Positions 34,205 through 44,024 are shown, counted from the stretch's first letter. The stretch is DNA of 64,000 nt from Dryocola sp051307055 (GCF_051307055.1 NZ_CP149994.1:558001-622000), one strand, 5' to 3'. A program made the numbers and translations. Notes: generated from the sequence alone by a model not told the origin.

Positions 34205-34933
34205 ATGCACTTACCCATTATCCTGGTTTCCCCGGCCAGAGCCGAGAACGTCGGCGCCGCCGCTCGTGCTATGAAGACCATGGGCTTTACCGCGCTGCGT
34301 ATAGTGGCAAGCGATGCCCACCTTAAGCCAGAGGCGCGTTGGGTGGCGCACGGCGCTGGAGATATTCTTGATAATGCGCAGCACTTTGCGACGCTCAGTG
34401 ATGCGCTGCACGACGTTAATTTTACCGTCGCGACTACCGCACGCAGCCGGGCCAAATTTCATTACTACGCCACGCCGCAAGAACTGGGGCCGCTGCTGGA
34501 AGAGAAACGTGAATGGGTTGGTAGCGCCGCGCTGGTCTTTGGACGCGAGGATTCGGGCCTGACTAATGAAGAACTGGAGCTGGCCGATGTGCTAACCGGC
34601 GTGCCGATGGCGGCGGATTACCCATCGCTGAATTTAGGGCAGGCGGTGATGGTTTATTGCTATCAGCTTTCTTCCCTCATGCAGCTGCCCGCAGTACAGA
34701 AGCAGGAGGCAGATGCGCAACAATTGAGCGCCTTACGTCAGCGTATCGCGGCGCTGACCGCTCGCCTTGAGGTTGCGGATGACCAGAAAATGACCGACTG
34801 GCTGCAGCAGCGTTTAGGACTTTTAACGCAGCGGGATACCGCAATGCTGCACCGATTGCTGCACGATATTGAAATAAACCTGCCAGTGAATAATGCTGAT
34901 AAAAAGGCTTTGGGCAGTGATAACGTCGAGTGA
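34205..34933 (+). CDS. lasT: Predicted SpoU-family RNA methyltransferase LasT (YjtD)
   Basis: A 242-residue protein similar to E. coli LasT (228 aa) and to TrmJ. It has the SPOUT knot features: PARAENVGAAARAMKTMGF at the N-terminus, ALVFGREDSGLTNEEL and YPSLNLGQAVMVYCY. It is a predicted SAM-dependent 2'-O-methyltransferase for tRNA or rRNA; the target is unproven. It is about 14 residues longer than the E. coli protein, mostly at the C-terminus. The thr operon follows after 155 bp. Confidence 0.9.
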   Translation: MHLPIILVSPARAENVGAAARAMKTMGFTALRIVASDAHLKPEARWVAHGAGDILDNAQHFATLSDALHDVNFTVATTARSRAKFHYYATPQELGPLLEEKREWVGSAALVFGREDSGLTNEELELADVLTGVPMAADYPSLNLGQAVMVYCYQLSSLMQLPAVQKQEADAQQLSALRQRIAALTARLEVADDQKMTDWLQQRLGLLTQRDTAMLHRLLHDIEINLPVNNADKKALGSDNVE

Positions 34934-35026
34934 AACCCGGAGTTATGCAGCGTAATCACGCCATTTTCGGCCTGTTTGCTAGCGTGTCGGGGGAAAGTAA
35001 GCCCGGGCGACGAAATCAAAAATAAA

Positions 35027-35055
35027 TTGACTTCGCCTGGCGGATACTTTAACCA
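35027..35055 (+). promoter_or_regulatory. thr operon promoter
   Basis: TTGACT (35027-35032) is followed by a 17-bp spacer and TAACCA (35050-35055). The segment ATACTTTAACCAATA is shared with the E. coli thr promoter; the exact -10 is uncertain. Confidence 0.7.
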
Positions 35056-35088
35056 ATAGGTAAATCAGATTAAGAGCACACAACATCC

Positions 35089-35157
35089 ATGATCCGCATC
35101 AGCCCGATGACCACAATTATTACAACCACCATTACCACAGGTAACGGTGCGGGCTGA
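35089..35157 (+). CDS. thrL: thr operon leader peptide ThrL
   Basis: A 22-residue leader, MIRISPMTTIITTTITTGNG followed by AG. It contains seven threonine and five isoleucine codons, matching control by both charged tRNAs. E. coli ThrL has 21 residues; here the N-terminal part differs (ISPM insertion) while the ITTGNGAG end is kept. Stalling at these codons prevents the attenuator hairpin at 35175-35211 from forming. Confidence 0.93.
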   Translation: MIRISPMTTIITTTITTGNGAG

Positions 35158-35174
35158 CGCATACAGGAAATACG

Positions 35175-35211
35175 AAAAAAGCCCGCACCTGAACAGTGCG
35201 GGCTTTTTTTT
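35175..35211 (+). terminator. thr attenuator
   Basis: GCCCGCAC (35181-35188) pairs with GTGCGGGC (35196-35203), extended by A and T runs, then TTTTTTTT. It lies between thrL and thrA. The thrL coding end GGTGCGGGC can compete as the alternative pairing partner. Confidence 0.93.
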
Positions 35212-35238
35212 CGACTAAAAATCAAGGGGTAATATCCA

Positions 35239-37701
35239 ATGCGAGTGTTGAAATTCGGTGGTACATCAGTGGCGAACGCGGAGCGTTTTCTCCGTGTTGC
35301 CGACATCCTGGAAAGCAATGCCAAACAGGGGCAGGTGGCGACCGTGCTGTCTGCCCCGGCAAAAATTACCAATCACCTGGTGGCGATGATTGAAAAGACC
35401 ATCGGTGGACAGGATGCGCTACCGAATATTAGCGACGCCGAACGCATTTTTAGCGAGTTGCTTAACGGCCTTGCGGAAGCGCAACCCGGCTTCCCGCTCG
35501 CGAAACTTAAAGCTTTTGTCGAGCAGGAGTTCTCCCAGCTTAAACACGTTCTGCATGGCATCAGCCTGTTAGGCCAGTGTCCGGACAGCATCAACGCGGC
35601 TATCATTTGTCGTGGCGAAAAGCTCTCCATCGCTATCATGGCGGCCCTGCTGGAAGCGCGCGGCCACGGTGTCACCGTTATCGATCCGGTGGAAAAATTA
35701 CTCGCCGTTGGGCACTACCTCGAATCCACCGTTGATATCGCTGAATCCACCCGGCGCATCGCCGCCAGCCGCATTCCGTCTGACCATATGATATTAATGG
35801 CGGGCTTTACTGCCGGGAACGATAAGGGGGAGCTTGTCGTACTTGGCCGTAACGGCTCCGATTACTCCGCTGCCGTGCTGGCCGCCTGTCTACGCGCCGA
35901 CTGCTGTGAAATCTGGACGGATGTCGACGGCGTCTATACCTGTGACCCGCGTCAGGTTCCCGACGCCAGGCTGTTAAAATCGATGTCGTATCAGGAAGCG
36001 ATGGAGCTTTCCTACTTCGGCGCTAAAGTTCTTCACCCCCGCACCATTACCCCTATCGCCCAGTTTCAGATCCCATGCCTTATCAAAAACACCGGCAACC
36101 CTCAGGCGCCCGGCACCTTGATTGGCGCTGAAGGCGATAAAGACGACCTGCCGGTTAAGGGGATTACAAACCTGAATAACATGGCGATGTTCAACGTGTC
36201 AGGCCCGGGCATGAAAGGCATGGTTGGCATGGCAGCCCGCGTTTTCGCTGCAATGTCCGGCGCGGGCATTTCCGTGGTGCTGATTACGCAATCTTCCTCC
36301 GAATACAGCATCAGCTTCTGCGTGCCGCAGGGCGATTGCGGTCGTGCACGCCGCGCTATGGAAGAAGAGTTTTACCTGGAGCTGAAAGAGGGCCTGCTTG
36401 AGCCGCTGGCGATTATGGAGCACCTGGCGATCATCTCAGTCGTGGGCGACGGCATGCGCACGCTGCGCGGCATTTCCGCTAAGTTTTTTGCGGCGCTCGC
36501 TCGGGCAAATATCAACATTGTGGCAATCGCGCAGGGATCTTCTGAGCGTTCTATTTCCGTCGTGGTCAGCAACGACGATGCGACCACCGGCGTGCGCGTG
36601 ACGCATCAGATGCTGTTCAATACCGATCAGGTTATCGAACTGTTCCTGATTGGCGTCGGCGGCGTGGGTTCCGCCTTGCTGGAGCAGGTGAAGCGTCAGC
36701 AAAACTGGCTGAAAAAGAAACATATCGATCTGCGCGTCTGCGGCGTGGCAAATTCAAAAGCCTTACTGACTAACGTGCATGGTCTGGATCTGGAAAACTG
36801 GCAGGCGGAACTGGCCGAAGCCAAAGAGCCGTTTAACCTGGGCCGCCTGATCCGCCTGGCGAAGGAGTACCATCTGCTTAATCCGGTGATCGTCGACTGT
36901 ACTTCAAGCCAGGCGGTGGCAGATCAGTATGCCGATTTCCTCGGGGAAGGTTTCCACGTGGTGACGCCAAACAAAAAGGCGAACACCTCGACCATGAATT
37001 ACTACCACCAGATACGTAACGCCGCGGCAAAATCGCGTCGTAAATTCCTCTACGATACCAATGTTGGCGCGGGGCTGCCGGTTATCGAAAACCTGCAAAA
37101 CCTGTTGAATGCGGGGGATGAGCTGCGTCGTTTCTCCGGCATTCTTTCTGGTTCTTTGTCGTTCATTTTTGGCAAGCTTGATGAAGGGATGAGCCTGTCG
37201 GAAGCGACGCGCGTCGCGCGTGAAATGGGCTACACCGAGCCCGATCCGCGTGACGATCTTTCCGGCATGGACGTGGCGCGCAAGCTGTTGATTCTGGCCC
37301 GTGAAACGGGCAGCCAGCTCGAACTTTCCGATATCGTTATCGAGCCGGTTTTACCTGCATCTTTCGATTCCACCGGCGACGTTGAGTCGTTTATGGCGCG
37401 CCTGCCGCAGCTGGATGACGATTTTTCAGCTCGCGTGGCGAAAGCGCGCGATGAAGGCAAAGTGCTGCGTTTTGTGGGCGCGATCGAGGAAGACGGCAGC
37501 TGCAAAGTTAAAATTGACGCCGTGGACGGTAACGATCCACTGTATAAGGTCAAAAACGGCGAGAACGCTCTGGCTTTCTATAGCCACTATTATCAGCCGC
37601 TGCCTCTTGTGCTGCGCGGCTATGGTGCGGGCAACGATGTTACCGCTGCCGGCGTCTTTGCGGATTTATTGCGCACCCTGTCATGGAAGTTAGGAGTTTA
37701 A
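35239..37701 (+). CDS. thrA: Bifunctional aspartokinase I / homoserine dehydrogenase I
   Basis: An 820-residue fusion of E. coli length. The aspartokinase domain (about 1-250, MRVLKFGGTS start) phosphorylates aspartate, two ACT domains (about 310-460) bind threonine for feedback inhibition, and the homoserine dehydrogenase domain (about 465-820, LIGVGGVGSALL dinucleotide fold, LYDTNVGAGLPVIE) reduces aspartate semialdehyde. First structural gene of thrABC; one base separates it from thrB. Confidence 0.98.
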   Translation: MRVLKFGGTSVANAERFLRVADILESNAKQGQVATVLSAPAKITNHLVAMIEKTIGGQDALPNISDAERIFSELLNGLAEAQPGFPLAKLKAFVEQEFSQLKHVLHGISLLGQCPDSINAAIICRGEKLSIAIMAALLEARGHGVTVIDPVEKLLAVGHYLESTVDIAESTRRIAASRIPSDHMILMAGFTAGNDKGELVVLGRNGSDYSAAVLAACLRADCCEIWTDVDGVYTCDPRQVPDARLLKSMSYQEAMELSYFGAKVLHPRTITPIAQFQIPCLIKNTGNPQAPGTLIGAEGDKDDLPVKGITNLNNMAMFNVSGPGMKGMVGMAARVFAAMSGAGISVVLITQSSSEYSISFCVPQGDCGRARRAMEEEFYLELKEGLLEPLAIMEHLAIISVVGDGMRTLRGISAKFFAALARANINIVAIAQGSSERSISVVVSNDDATTGVRVTHQMLFNTDQVIELFLIGVGGVGSALLEQVKRQQNWLKKKHIDLRVCGVANSKALLTNVHGLDLENWQAELAEAKEPFNLGRLIRLAKEYHLLNPVIVDCTSSQAVADQYADFLGEGFHVVTPNKKANTSTMNYYHQIRNAAAKSRRKFLYDTNVGAGLPVIENLQNLLNAGDELRRFSGILSGSLSFIFGKLDEGMSLSEATRVAREMGYTEPDPRDDLSGMDVARKLLILARETGSQLELSDIVIEPVLPASFDSTGDVESFMARLPQLDDDFSARVAKARDEGKVLRFVGAIEEDGSCKVKIDAVDGNDPLYKVKNGENALAFYSHYYQPLPLVLRGYGAGNDVTAAGVFADLLRTLSWKLGV

Positions 37702-37702
37702 G

Positions 37703-38632
37703 ATGGTTAAAGTATACGCCCCGGCAAGCAGCGCAAATATGAGCGTCGGGTTTGATGTGCTGGGGGCGGCGGTTTCGCCAATAGATGGCTCGCTGCTGGG
37801 AGATTACGTTACGGTTGCAGCGGCGGAGTCTTTTAGTCTGAACAATGTCGGGCGCTTTGCCGGTAAATTACCGTCCGAACCGCGTGAGAATATCGTTTAT
37901 CAGTGCTGGGAACGCTTCTGCCAGGAAATCGGTAAGAATATTCCCGTAGCGATGACGCTGGAAAAAGGCATGCCGATTGGCTCAGGCCTTGGCTCCAGCG
38001 CCTGTTCCGTCGTCGCGGGATTGATGGCGATGAACGAATATTGCGGCAAGCCGCTTAGCGATAACCGCCTGCTTAGCCTGATGGGCGAGCTGGAAGGCCG
38101 TATTTCGGGCAGCGTTCACTACGATAACGTCGCGCCGTGCTTCCTCGGCGGCATGCAGCTGATGATTGAAGAAAACGGTATCATCAGCCAGCCGGTTCCG
38201 GGCTTTGACGAGTGGCTGTGGGTGCTGGCCTATCCGGGAATTAAAGTCTCCACCGCCGAAGCGCGAGCTATTCTTCCCGCGCAGTATCGCCGTCAGGATT
38301 GCATCAGCCATGGCCGCCATCTTGCAGGCTTTATTCATGCCTGCCACACCCGCCAGCCGGCACTGGCGGCGAAGCTGATGCGCGATGTGATAGCCGAGCC
38401 GTATCGTGCCAGGTTACTGCCGCGCTTTAACGAAGCGCGTCAGGCCGCGGCGGATATTGGCGCGCTGGCGAGCGGCATTTCCGGCTCCGGCCCGACCTTA
38501 TTTGCGCTGTGCGATAATACCGATACCGCACGGCGCGTGGCCGACTGGCTAAGCCTTCATTATTTGCAGAACCAGGAAGGTTTTGTACATATTTGCCGTC
38601 TGGATACGGCTGGCGCACGAGTTCTGGGATAA
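37703..38632 (+). CDS. thrB: Homoserine kinase ThrB
   Basis: A 309-residue GHMP-superfamily kinase making O-phosphohomoserine with ATP. The ATP loop PIGSGLGSSACSVVAG (about 92-107), the N-terminal PASSANMSVGFD and the C-terminal SGISGSGPTLFAL motif are complete. The ribosome-binding sequence TTAGGAG lies in the last codons of thrA. Second structural gene of the operon. Confidence 0.97.
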   Translation: MVKVYAPASSANMSVGFDVLGAAVSPIDGSLLGDYVTVAAAESFSLNNVGRFAGKLPSEPRENIVYQCWERFCQEIGKNIPVAMTLEKGMPIGSGLGSSACSVVAGLMAMNEYCGKPLSDNRLLSLMGELEGRISGSVHYDNVAPCFLGGMQLMIEENGIISQPVPGFDEWLWVLAYPGIKVSTAEARAILPAQYRRQDCISHGRHLAGFIHACHTRQPALAAKLMRDVIAEPYRARLLPRFNEARQAAADIGALASGISGSGPTLFALCDNTDTARRVADWLSLHYLQNQEGFVHICRLDTAGARVLG

Positions 38633-38635
38633 CGC

Positions 38636-39925
38636 ATGAAACTGTATAACCTTAAAGATCATAACGAGCAGGTCAATTTTGCCCAGGCGATTACGCAGGG
38701 CCTCGGCAAGCAGCAGGGGCTGTTTTTCCCTCACGACCTGCCCGAGTTCGAACTGACCGAAATCGACGAAATGCTGAAGATGGATTTCGTCACGCGCAGC
38801 AGCAAGATCCTCTCTGCGTTTATCGGCGATGAAATTCCTCAGGAGCAGCTTGAGGCGCGCGTGCGTGCGGCTTTTGCTTTCCCTGCTCCGGTTAAAAGCG
38901 TCGAGCCGGATATTGGCTGTCTTGAACTGTTCCACGGCCCGACGCTGGCGTTCAAAGACTTCGGCGGGCGCTTTATGGCTCAGATGCTGACCCATATCAG
39001 CGGCGACAAACCGGTCACTATTTTAACGGCGACGTCCGGCGATACCGGTGCGGCAGTTGCTCACGCCTTCTACGGCCTGAAAAACGTGCGTGTCGTTATC
39101 CTTTATCCGCGCGGCAAAATCAGCCCGCTGCAGGAAAAATTGTTCTGTACCCTCGGCGGCAATATTGAAACCGTCGCCATTGACGGCGATTTTGATGCCT
39201 GCCAGGCGCTGGTTAAGCAGGCGTTCGACGATGAAGATCTCAAGGTAGCGCTGGGCTTAAACTCCGCCAACTCCATCAACATCAGCCGCCTGCTGGCGCA
39301 AATTTGCTACTACTTCGAAGCGGTGGCGCAGCTGCCGCAGGAGTCCCGCAATCAGCTGGTGGTCTCCGTACCGAGCGGTAACTTTGGCGATTTGACCGCA
39401 GGGCTGCTGGCGAAATCGCTCGGTTTGCCGGTTAAGCGCTTTATCGCAGCTACCAACGCCAACGACACGGTTCCGCGTTTCCTGGCCGACGGAAAATGGA
39501 CGCCGAAAACCACCGTTGCCACGCTTTCTAACGCGATGGACGTCAGCCAGCCAAACAACTGGCCGCGCGTGGAGGAGCTGTTCCGCCGTAAAATCTGGCG
39601 CCTGACCGACCTGGGCTACGCCGCGCTGAGCGACGAAGAGACGAAGCAGGCGATGCTTGAGCTGCGGGCGAAGGGGTATATTTCCGAACCTCATGCCGCG
39701 ATTGCGTGGCGCGCGCTGCGCGACCAGCTACAGCCGGGCGAATATGGTCTGTTCCTGGGAACGGCGCACCCGGCGAAATTTAAAGAGAGCGTTGAAGAGA
39801 TTCTTGCAGAAGAGCTGCCGCTGCCGGAAGAGCTGGCGTCGCGCGCTGACCTGCCGCTGCTTTCTCACAATTTGCCAGCGGATTTTGCTGCGCTGCGTGA
39901 ATTAATGATGGCTAAAGCCTGGTAG
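38636..39925 (+). CDS. thrC: Threonine synthase ThrC
   Basis: A 429-residue PLP enzyme (E. coli 428) converting O-phosphohomoserine to threonine. The PLP lysine is Lys107 in LAFKDFGGRF. TATSGDTGAAVAHA, SVPSGNFGD and GTAHPAKF are the cofactor and phosphate contacts. The start is 3 nt after the thrB stop. It is followed by a strong terminator. Confidence 0.98.
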   Translation: MKLYNLKDHNEQVNFAQAITQGLGKQQGLFFPHDLPEFELTEIDEMLKMDFVTRSSKILSAFIGDEIPQEQLEARVRAAFAFPAPVKSVEPDIGCLELFHGPTLAFKDFGGRFMAQMLTHISGDKPVTILTATSGDTGAAVAHAFYGLKNVRVVILYPRGKISPLQEKLFCTLGGNIETVAIDGDFDACQALVKQAFDDEDLKVALGLNSANSINISRLLAQICYYFEAVAQLPQESRNQLVVSVPSGNFGDLTAGLLAKSLGLPVKRFIAATNANDTVPRFLADGKWTPKTTVATLSNAMDVSQPNNWPRVEELFRRKIWRLTDLGYAALSDEETKQAMLELRAKGYISEPHAAIAWRALRDQLQPGEYGLFLGTAHPAKFKESVEEILAEELPLPEELASRADLPLLSHNLPADFAALRELMMAKAW

Positions 39926-39943
39926 CCTGCGGAACCGCAACCG

Positions 39944-39968
39944 AACCACCCTGCGGGGTGGTTTTTTT
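39944..39968 (+). terminator. thr operon terminator
   Basis: AACCACCC and GGGTGGTT form an 8-bp stem with a TGCG loop, followed by TTTTTTT. Confidence 0.93.
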
Positions 39969-40138
39969 ATGCCTGATTATGGAGAAAATAAGCAGGAATC
40001 AAGGAGGGAAAAAGTAGAAATTCCCATAAAATGCGCATACTTAGATATTAGGATTGCGCAGGATAACAACCGGGCGTCGTTCGGCATAAGCTCTCCTTAA
40101 CGACCCGATACGGGCATGAATATTTTAAGGAGTGACGT

Positions 40139-40426
40139 ATGTTGAAATCTATCGTTCTGGCGTTATCGATTCTGGCGGTGACTCCTCTGGCCGTCCAGGC
40201 CACAGAAATAACCCTGGTGCCGGCGGTGAAGCTGCAGATTGGCGATCGGGATAATCATGGTAACTACTGGGATGGCGGCCACTGGCGCGACCACGGCTGG
40301 TGGAAAAATCACTATGAATGGCACGATAACCACTGGCGTCCGCATGGCCAGCAGCATCGTGACGATCGCCATAATGACCACCATGATAACGGTAATCATA
40401 ACGGCCATTACAAATGGCACCATTAA
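40139..40426 (+). CDS. yaaX: Secreted histidine-rich protein YaaX (DUF2502)
   Basis: A 95-residue protein with a signal peptide ending near VQA-TEI, then the conserved VKLQIGDRDNHGNYWDGGHW core shared with E. coli YaaX (98 aa). The last 40 residues are extremely rich in His, Asn and Asp (14 His after residue 70), where E. coli has a His/Pro-rich tail. Metal binding in the periplasm is plausible but unproven. AAGGAGTGACGT precedes the ATG. Confidence 0.88.
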   Translation: MLKSIVLALSILAVTPLAVQATEITLVPAVKLQIGDRDNHGNYWDGGHWRDHGWWKNHYEWHDNHWRPHGQQHRDDRHNDHHDNGNHNGHYKWHH

Positions 40427-40429
40427 CCG

Positions 40430-40457
40430 AAACGCCAGCATAGCGCTGGCGTTTTGC
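40430..40457. terminator. Bidirectional terminator between yaaX and yaaA
   Basis: AAACGCCAGC and GCTGGCGTTT form a perfect 10-bp stem around an ATAGC loop. It lies 4 bp after yaaX and just before the end of yaaA. Confidence 0.82.
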
Positions 40458-40458
40458 T

Positions 40459-41232
40459 TTACTGCTCGTGACGCTTAAACACCAGTTCGTTTTTACCGGA
40501 CGCCGCTTCATCAAAGAAGTAGCCATCGGTGTTAAATGCGCTTAGCTGTTCAGGCCTGGTAAGCCGGTTTTCAATGATGTAACGACTCATCAGCCCGCGT
40601 GCTTTCTTGGCGTAGAAGCTGATAATTTTAAACCTGCCGTTCTTCTCATCAAGGAAGACGGGCTTAATAATTTCAGCCTGCAGCTTCTGCGGTCTTACCG
40701 CTTTGAAATATTCGTCTGAAGCCAGGTTTATCAGGACATTATCGCCCCGATCCGCCAGCGTCTGGTTCAGCTTTTCGGTGATGGTGTCGCCCCAGAAATG
40801 GTAGAGGTCTTTGCCCTGCGCATTTTCCAGGCGTGTCCCCATCTCCAGACGGTACGGCTGCATCAGATCCAGCGGACGCAGCACGCCATACAAGCCCGAC
40901 AGCATACGCAAATGTTTCTGGGCAAAATCAAAATCAGCTTCGCTAAATTTTTCAGCCTGTAGGCCGGTATACACATCGCCTTTAAACGCCAGAATAGCCT
41001 GACGCGCGTTCTGCGGCGTGAAATCCGGATGCCATTCGTGGAAGCGGGTTTCGTTGAGGGAGGCCAGTTTGTCGCTGATGCTCATAAGCGAGGCGATTTG
41101 CGGCGCGCTGAGCCTGCGGGCGATACCGATCAGCTGCTGCGCCTGCTCCAGCAGCTCCGGTTGGGTATAGCGATCTGTTGGGAGATCGCTTTGATAATCA
41201 AGCGTCTTAGCGGGGGAAATAACGATCAGCAT
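40459..41232 (-). CDS. yaaA: Peroxide stress protein YaaA
   Basis: The start at 41232 (MLIVISPAKTLDY) gives 257 residues, as in E. coli (258). YaaA lowers intracellular free iron under hydrogen peroxide stress and is controlled by OxyR in E. coli; its fold has a DNA-binding-like helix-hairpin. Conserved stretches are SGLYGVLRPLDLMQPYRLEM, NLASDEYFKAV and ISFYAKKARGLM. Five residues of upstream extension (from 41247) are ignored. Confidence 0.94.
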   Translation of the reverse strand: MLIVISPAKTLDYQSDLPTDRYTQPELLEQAQQLIGIARRLSAPQIASLMSISDKLASLNETRFHEWHPDFTPQNARQAILAFKGDVYTGLQAEKFSEADFDFAQKHLRMLSGLYGVLRPLDLMQPYRLEMGTRLENAQGKDLYHFWGDTITEKLNQTLADRGDNVLINLASDEYFKAVRPQKLQAEIIKPVFLDEKNGRFKIISFYAKKARGLMSRYIIENRLTRPEQLSAFNTDGYFFDEAASGKNELVFKRHEQ

Positions 41233-41300
41233 GTTCGCTCCTTGCAAATTATGCCGCCTACTTTAGCAAATTTCCTGAAAGTATCCGCCAATGGATGCGA

Positions 41301-42746
41301 TTAGCGCCGGGTTTTAGTTACGCTCAGGCCATCCCACACGCCCGGCGCCAGCTGGCTTTTAATATCCGGGAAACGATGCGGATCGAAGACCGGCGTTACG
41401 CCAAGCTTCTGCTGGCGAAGGTAATCTGCGGTAATGTCGCGCACCACCGGCGAAAGCAAGAGAATGGCGATGAGGTTGGTTATCGCCATAAGCGCCATCG
41501 CCATGTCGGCAAGCTGCCACACCAGCGGCAGGGAGGAGAGGGCGCCGAACATCACCATCGCTAACGCCAGGCAGCGGAACAGCGCCAGCGTAAACGGGTT
41601 TTTCCGTTGCAGAAAAAGCAGGTTGTTCTCGGCGTAGGCGTAATTCGCCACGATGGAGGTGAAGGCGAACAGAAAGACGATAAAAGCGATAAATCCCGAG
41701 GCCCAGCCGCCAACCATGCCGCTAAGCGCCGTCTGCACAAGGGTTATACCGTCCGTGCCGGGCGTTGGGCTATCGAGCATACCGGAAAAAAGAATAATAG
41801 CCGCCGTGGCGGTACAGATAACTACGGTATTGATAAATACGCCGAACATCTGCAGCAGCCCCTGGGAAGCAGGATGAGGAGGCCATGCGGACGCCGCGGC
41901 GGCGGCGTTGGGCGTGGATCCCATTCCCGCCTCGTTAGAAAACATGCTGCGCTGAAATCCCGCCGTCATCGCCTGGCCTAACGTAAAGGCCAGCGCTCCG
42001 GAAGCCGCTTCCTGCCAGCCGAAAGCGCTTTTCATCACCAGCATGATGACCTCCGGCACCCGAGCGATATGCAGCGCGACAACGTACAGGCCCATCATCA
42101 CCCAGATTAGCGCCATGCAAGGCACCAGGTATTGCGCAAGACGCGCCGTGCCGCGCATGCCGCCCCAGATAACGCCGGCGGTTAGCACAACCAGCAGGAT
42201 GCCCACCCAGGTTTTCGGCACGCCAAAGGCGTGATTTACCGCGCTGGCAATGGAATTTGCCTGTACGGCGTTGAAAATCAGCCCGAAGGCGAGCATCAAA
42301 AAGAGCGAGAAAATTACCCCCATCCAGCGCATCCCCAGGCCGCTTTCCATGTACCAGGCTGGGCCGCCGCGATAGCGGCCTTCGCTGTCGCGGCGTTTAT
42401 AAAGCTGCGCCAGAGAACATTCAGCAAAGGAAGTCGCCATGCCGATGAGAGCCACTACCCACATCCAGAAAACCGCGCCGGGTCCGCCCATCGTCAGCGC
42501 CAGCGCAACGCCCGCGATATTACCGCTGCCGACGCGTGCGGCAAGGCTTGTACAAAGCGCCTGGAAGGGTGAGATCCCCGCGCTGTCGCGGGAAGGCTGC
42601 GACCGGATAAGCGAGCGAAACTGGGTAAAATAGCGGAACTGGACAAAGCCGCAGCGAAAAGTAAACCAGAGGCCTGCACCGGCAAGCAGGTAGATCAGCA
42701 CGGATCCCCACAGTATATCGTTGATAAACTGGAGAAATTCGATCAT
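41301..42746 (-). CDS. yaaJ: Alanine/glycine:cation symporter family protein YaaJ
   Basis: A 481-residue inner-membrane transporter of the AGCS family resembling E. coli YaaJ (476 aa). The family signatures ARVGSGNIAGVALAL, FQRSMFSNEAGMGSTPNAAA and SIVANYAYAENN are present, with about 11 hydrophobic segments. It likely takes up alanine or glycine with sodium. The start at 42746 follows GAGGGAC; the longer in-frame start at 42914 would run through the divergent talB promoter region. Confidence 0.92.
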   Translation of the reverse strand: MIEFLQFINDILWGSVLIYLLAGAGLWFTFRCGFVQFRYFTQFRSLIRSQPSRDSAGISPFQALCTSLAARVGSGNIAGVALALTMGGPGAVFWMWVVALIGMATSFAECSLAQLYKRRDSEGRYRGGPAWYMESGLGMRWMGVIFSLFLMLAFGLIFNAVQANSIASAVNHAFGVPKTWVGILLVVLTAGVIWGGMRGTARLAQYLVPCMALIWVMMGLYVVALHIARVPEVIMLVMKSAFGWQEAASGALAFTLGQAMTAGFQRSMFSNEAGMGSTPNAAAAASAWPPHPASQGLLQMFGVFINTVVICTATAAIILFSGMLDSPTPGTDGITLVQTALSGMVGGWASGFIAFIVFLFAFTSIVANYAYAENNLLFLQRKNPFTLALFRCLALAMVMFGALSSLPLVWQLADMAMALMAITNLIAILLLSPVVRDITADYLRQQKLGVTPVFDPHRFPDIKSQLAPGVWDGLSVTKTRR

Positions 42747-42962
42747 TACTGTCCCTCTTGTCAATGCGCGACGGGCGCGGCCGGGCGGCGTTGATAGCGC
42801 GCAGCCCATTACAACGCGTGCAAATATTTCGGGCAGTTTATCATATTTGCCCCGGCCTTCTGGCTGCGTGCTGCTACGGTTGCACCTGACTTGCGTCGTG
42901 ATATCATCAGGCAAGACCGGTTACATCTCCCTAACAAGCTACACCTGACGAGAAACACTATC

Positions 42963-43916
42963 ATGACGGATAAATTGACCTCCCTGCGTCAGCTAACCAC
43001 AGTGGTTGCTGACACCGGAGATATCGCGGCAATGAAGTTGTACCAGCCGCAGGATGCTACGACGAACCCTTCCCTGATTCTGAACGCAGCGCAAATCCCT
43101 GAATACCGCAAACTGATTGACGATGCGGTGACGTGGGCGCGTGAGCAGAGCAGCGATCGGGCACAGCAGGTCGTGGACGCCGCCGACAGGCTGGCGGTAA
43201 ACATTGGTCTGGAAATCCTCAAACTGATCCCGGGCCGCATCTCTACAGAAGTTGACGCTCGTCTCTCCTATGACACCGAAGCCAGCATCGCGAAAGCCAA
43301 ACGTCTGATTAAGCTCTACAACGACGCGGGCATCAGCAACGATCGTATCCTGATCAAACTGGCTTCTACCTGGCAGGGCATCCGCGCCGCTGAGCAGCTG
43401 GAAAAAGAAGGCATCAACTGTAACCTGACCCTGCTGTTCTCCTTTGCTCAGGCTCGCGCCTGCGCAGAAGCGGGCGTGTTCCTGATTTCTCCGTTCGTTG
43501 GCCGTATCCTCGACTGGTACAAAGCTAACACCGATAAGAAAGAGTACGCGCCGCAGGAAGATCCGGGCGTGGTCTCCGTAGCTGAAATCTATCAGTACTA
43601 CAAACAGCACGGTTACGAGACCGTGGTGATGGGCGCAAGCTTCCGTAACGTCGGCGAAATCCTTGAGCTGGCCGGCTGCGACCGTCTGACCATCGCGCCG
43701 GCGCTGCTTAAAGAGCTGGCGGAAAGCGAAGGCGCGGTTGAGCGTAAACTGGCCTACAGCGGCGAGGTGAAAGCCCGTCCTGAGCGTATCACCGAATCCC
43801 AGTTCCTGTGGCAGCACAACCAGGATCCAATGGCCGTTGATAAACTGGCTGACGGTATCCGCAAGTTTGCCGTCGACCAGGAAAAACTGGAAAAAACGAT
43901 CGGCGATCTGCTGTAA
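42963..43916 (+). CDS. talB: Transaldolase B
   Basis: A 317-residue class I aldolase of E. coli length. It transfers the dihydroxyacetone unit between sugar phosphates in the non-oxidative pentose phosphate pathway. The Schiff-base lysine is Lys132 in ILIKLASTW; DATTNPSLIL and SPFVGRILDWY are also present. The in-frame start at 42891 is rejected because the MTDKLTSLRQ N-terminus matches the family exactly. A terminator follows. Confidence 0.98.
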   Translation: MTDKLTSLRQLTTVVADTGDIAAMKLYQPQDATTNPSLILNAAQIPEYRKLIDDAVTWAREQSSDRAQQVVDAADRLAVNIGLEILKLIPGRISTEVDARLSYDTEASIAKAKRLIKLYNDAGISNDRILIKLASTWQGIRAAEQLEKEGINCNLTLLFSFAQARACAEAGVFLISPFVGRILDWYKANTDKKEYAPQEDPGVVSVAEIYQYYKQHGYETVVMGASFRNVGEILELAGCDRLTIAPALLKELAESEGAVERKLAYSGEVKARPERITESQFLWQHNQDPMAVDKLADGIRKFAVDQEKLEKTIGDLL

Positions 43917-43922
43917 CCATCG

Positions 43923-43952
43923 GCGTGGCCGGGGTTCCCGGTCACGCTTTTT
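43923..43952 (+). terminator. talB terminator
   Basis: An 11-bp stem (GCGTGGCCGGG with CCCGGTCACGC, one G-U pair) with a GTT loop is followed by TTTTT. Confidence 0.9.
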
Positions 43953-44024
43953 AGCGTTATCCCCTGTCTGCAATTCCCTTCGCCGTGTATCATTCCGCCT
44001 AAGATTTGACTCCCCGGGAATGAT

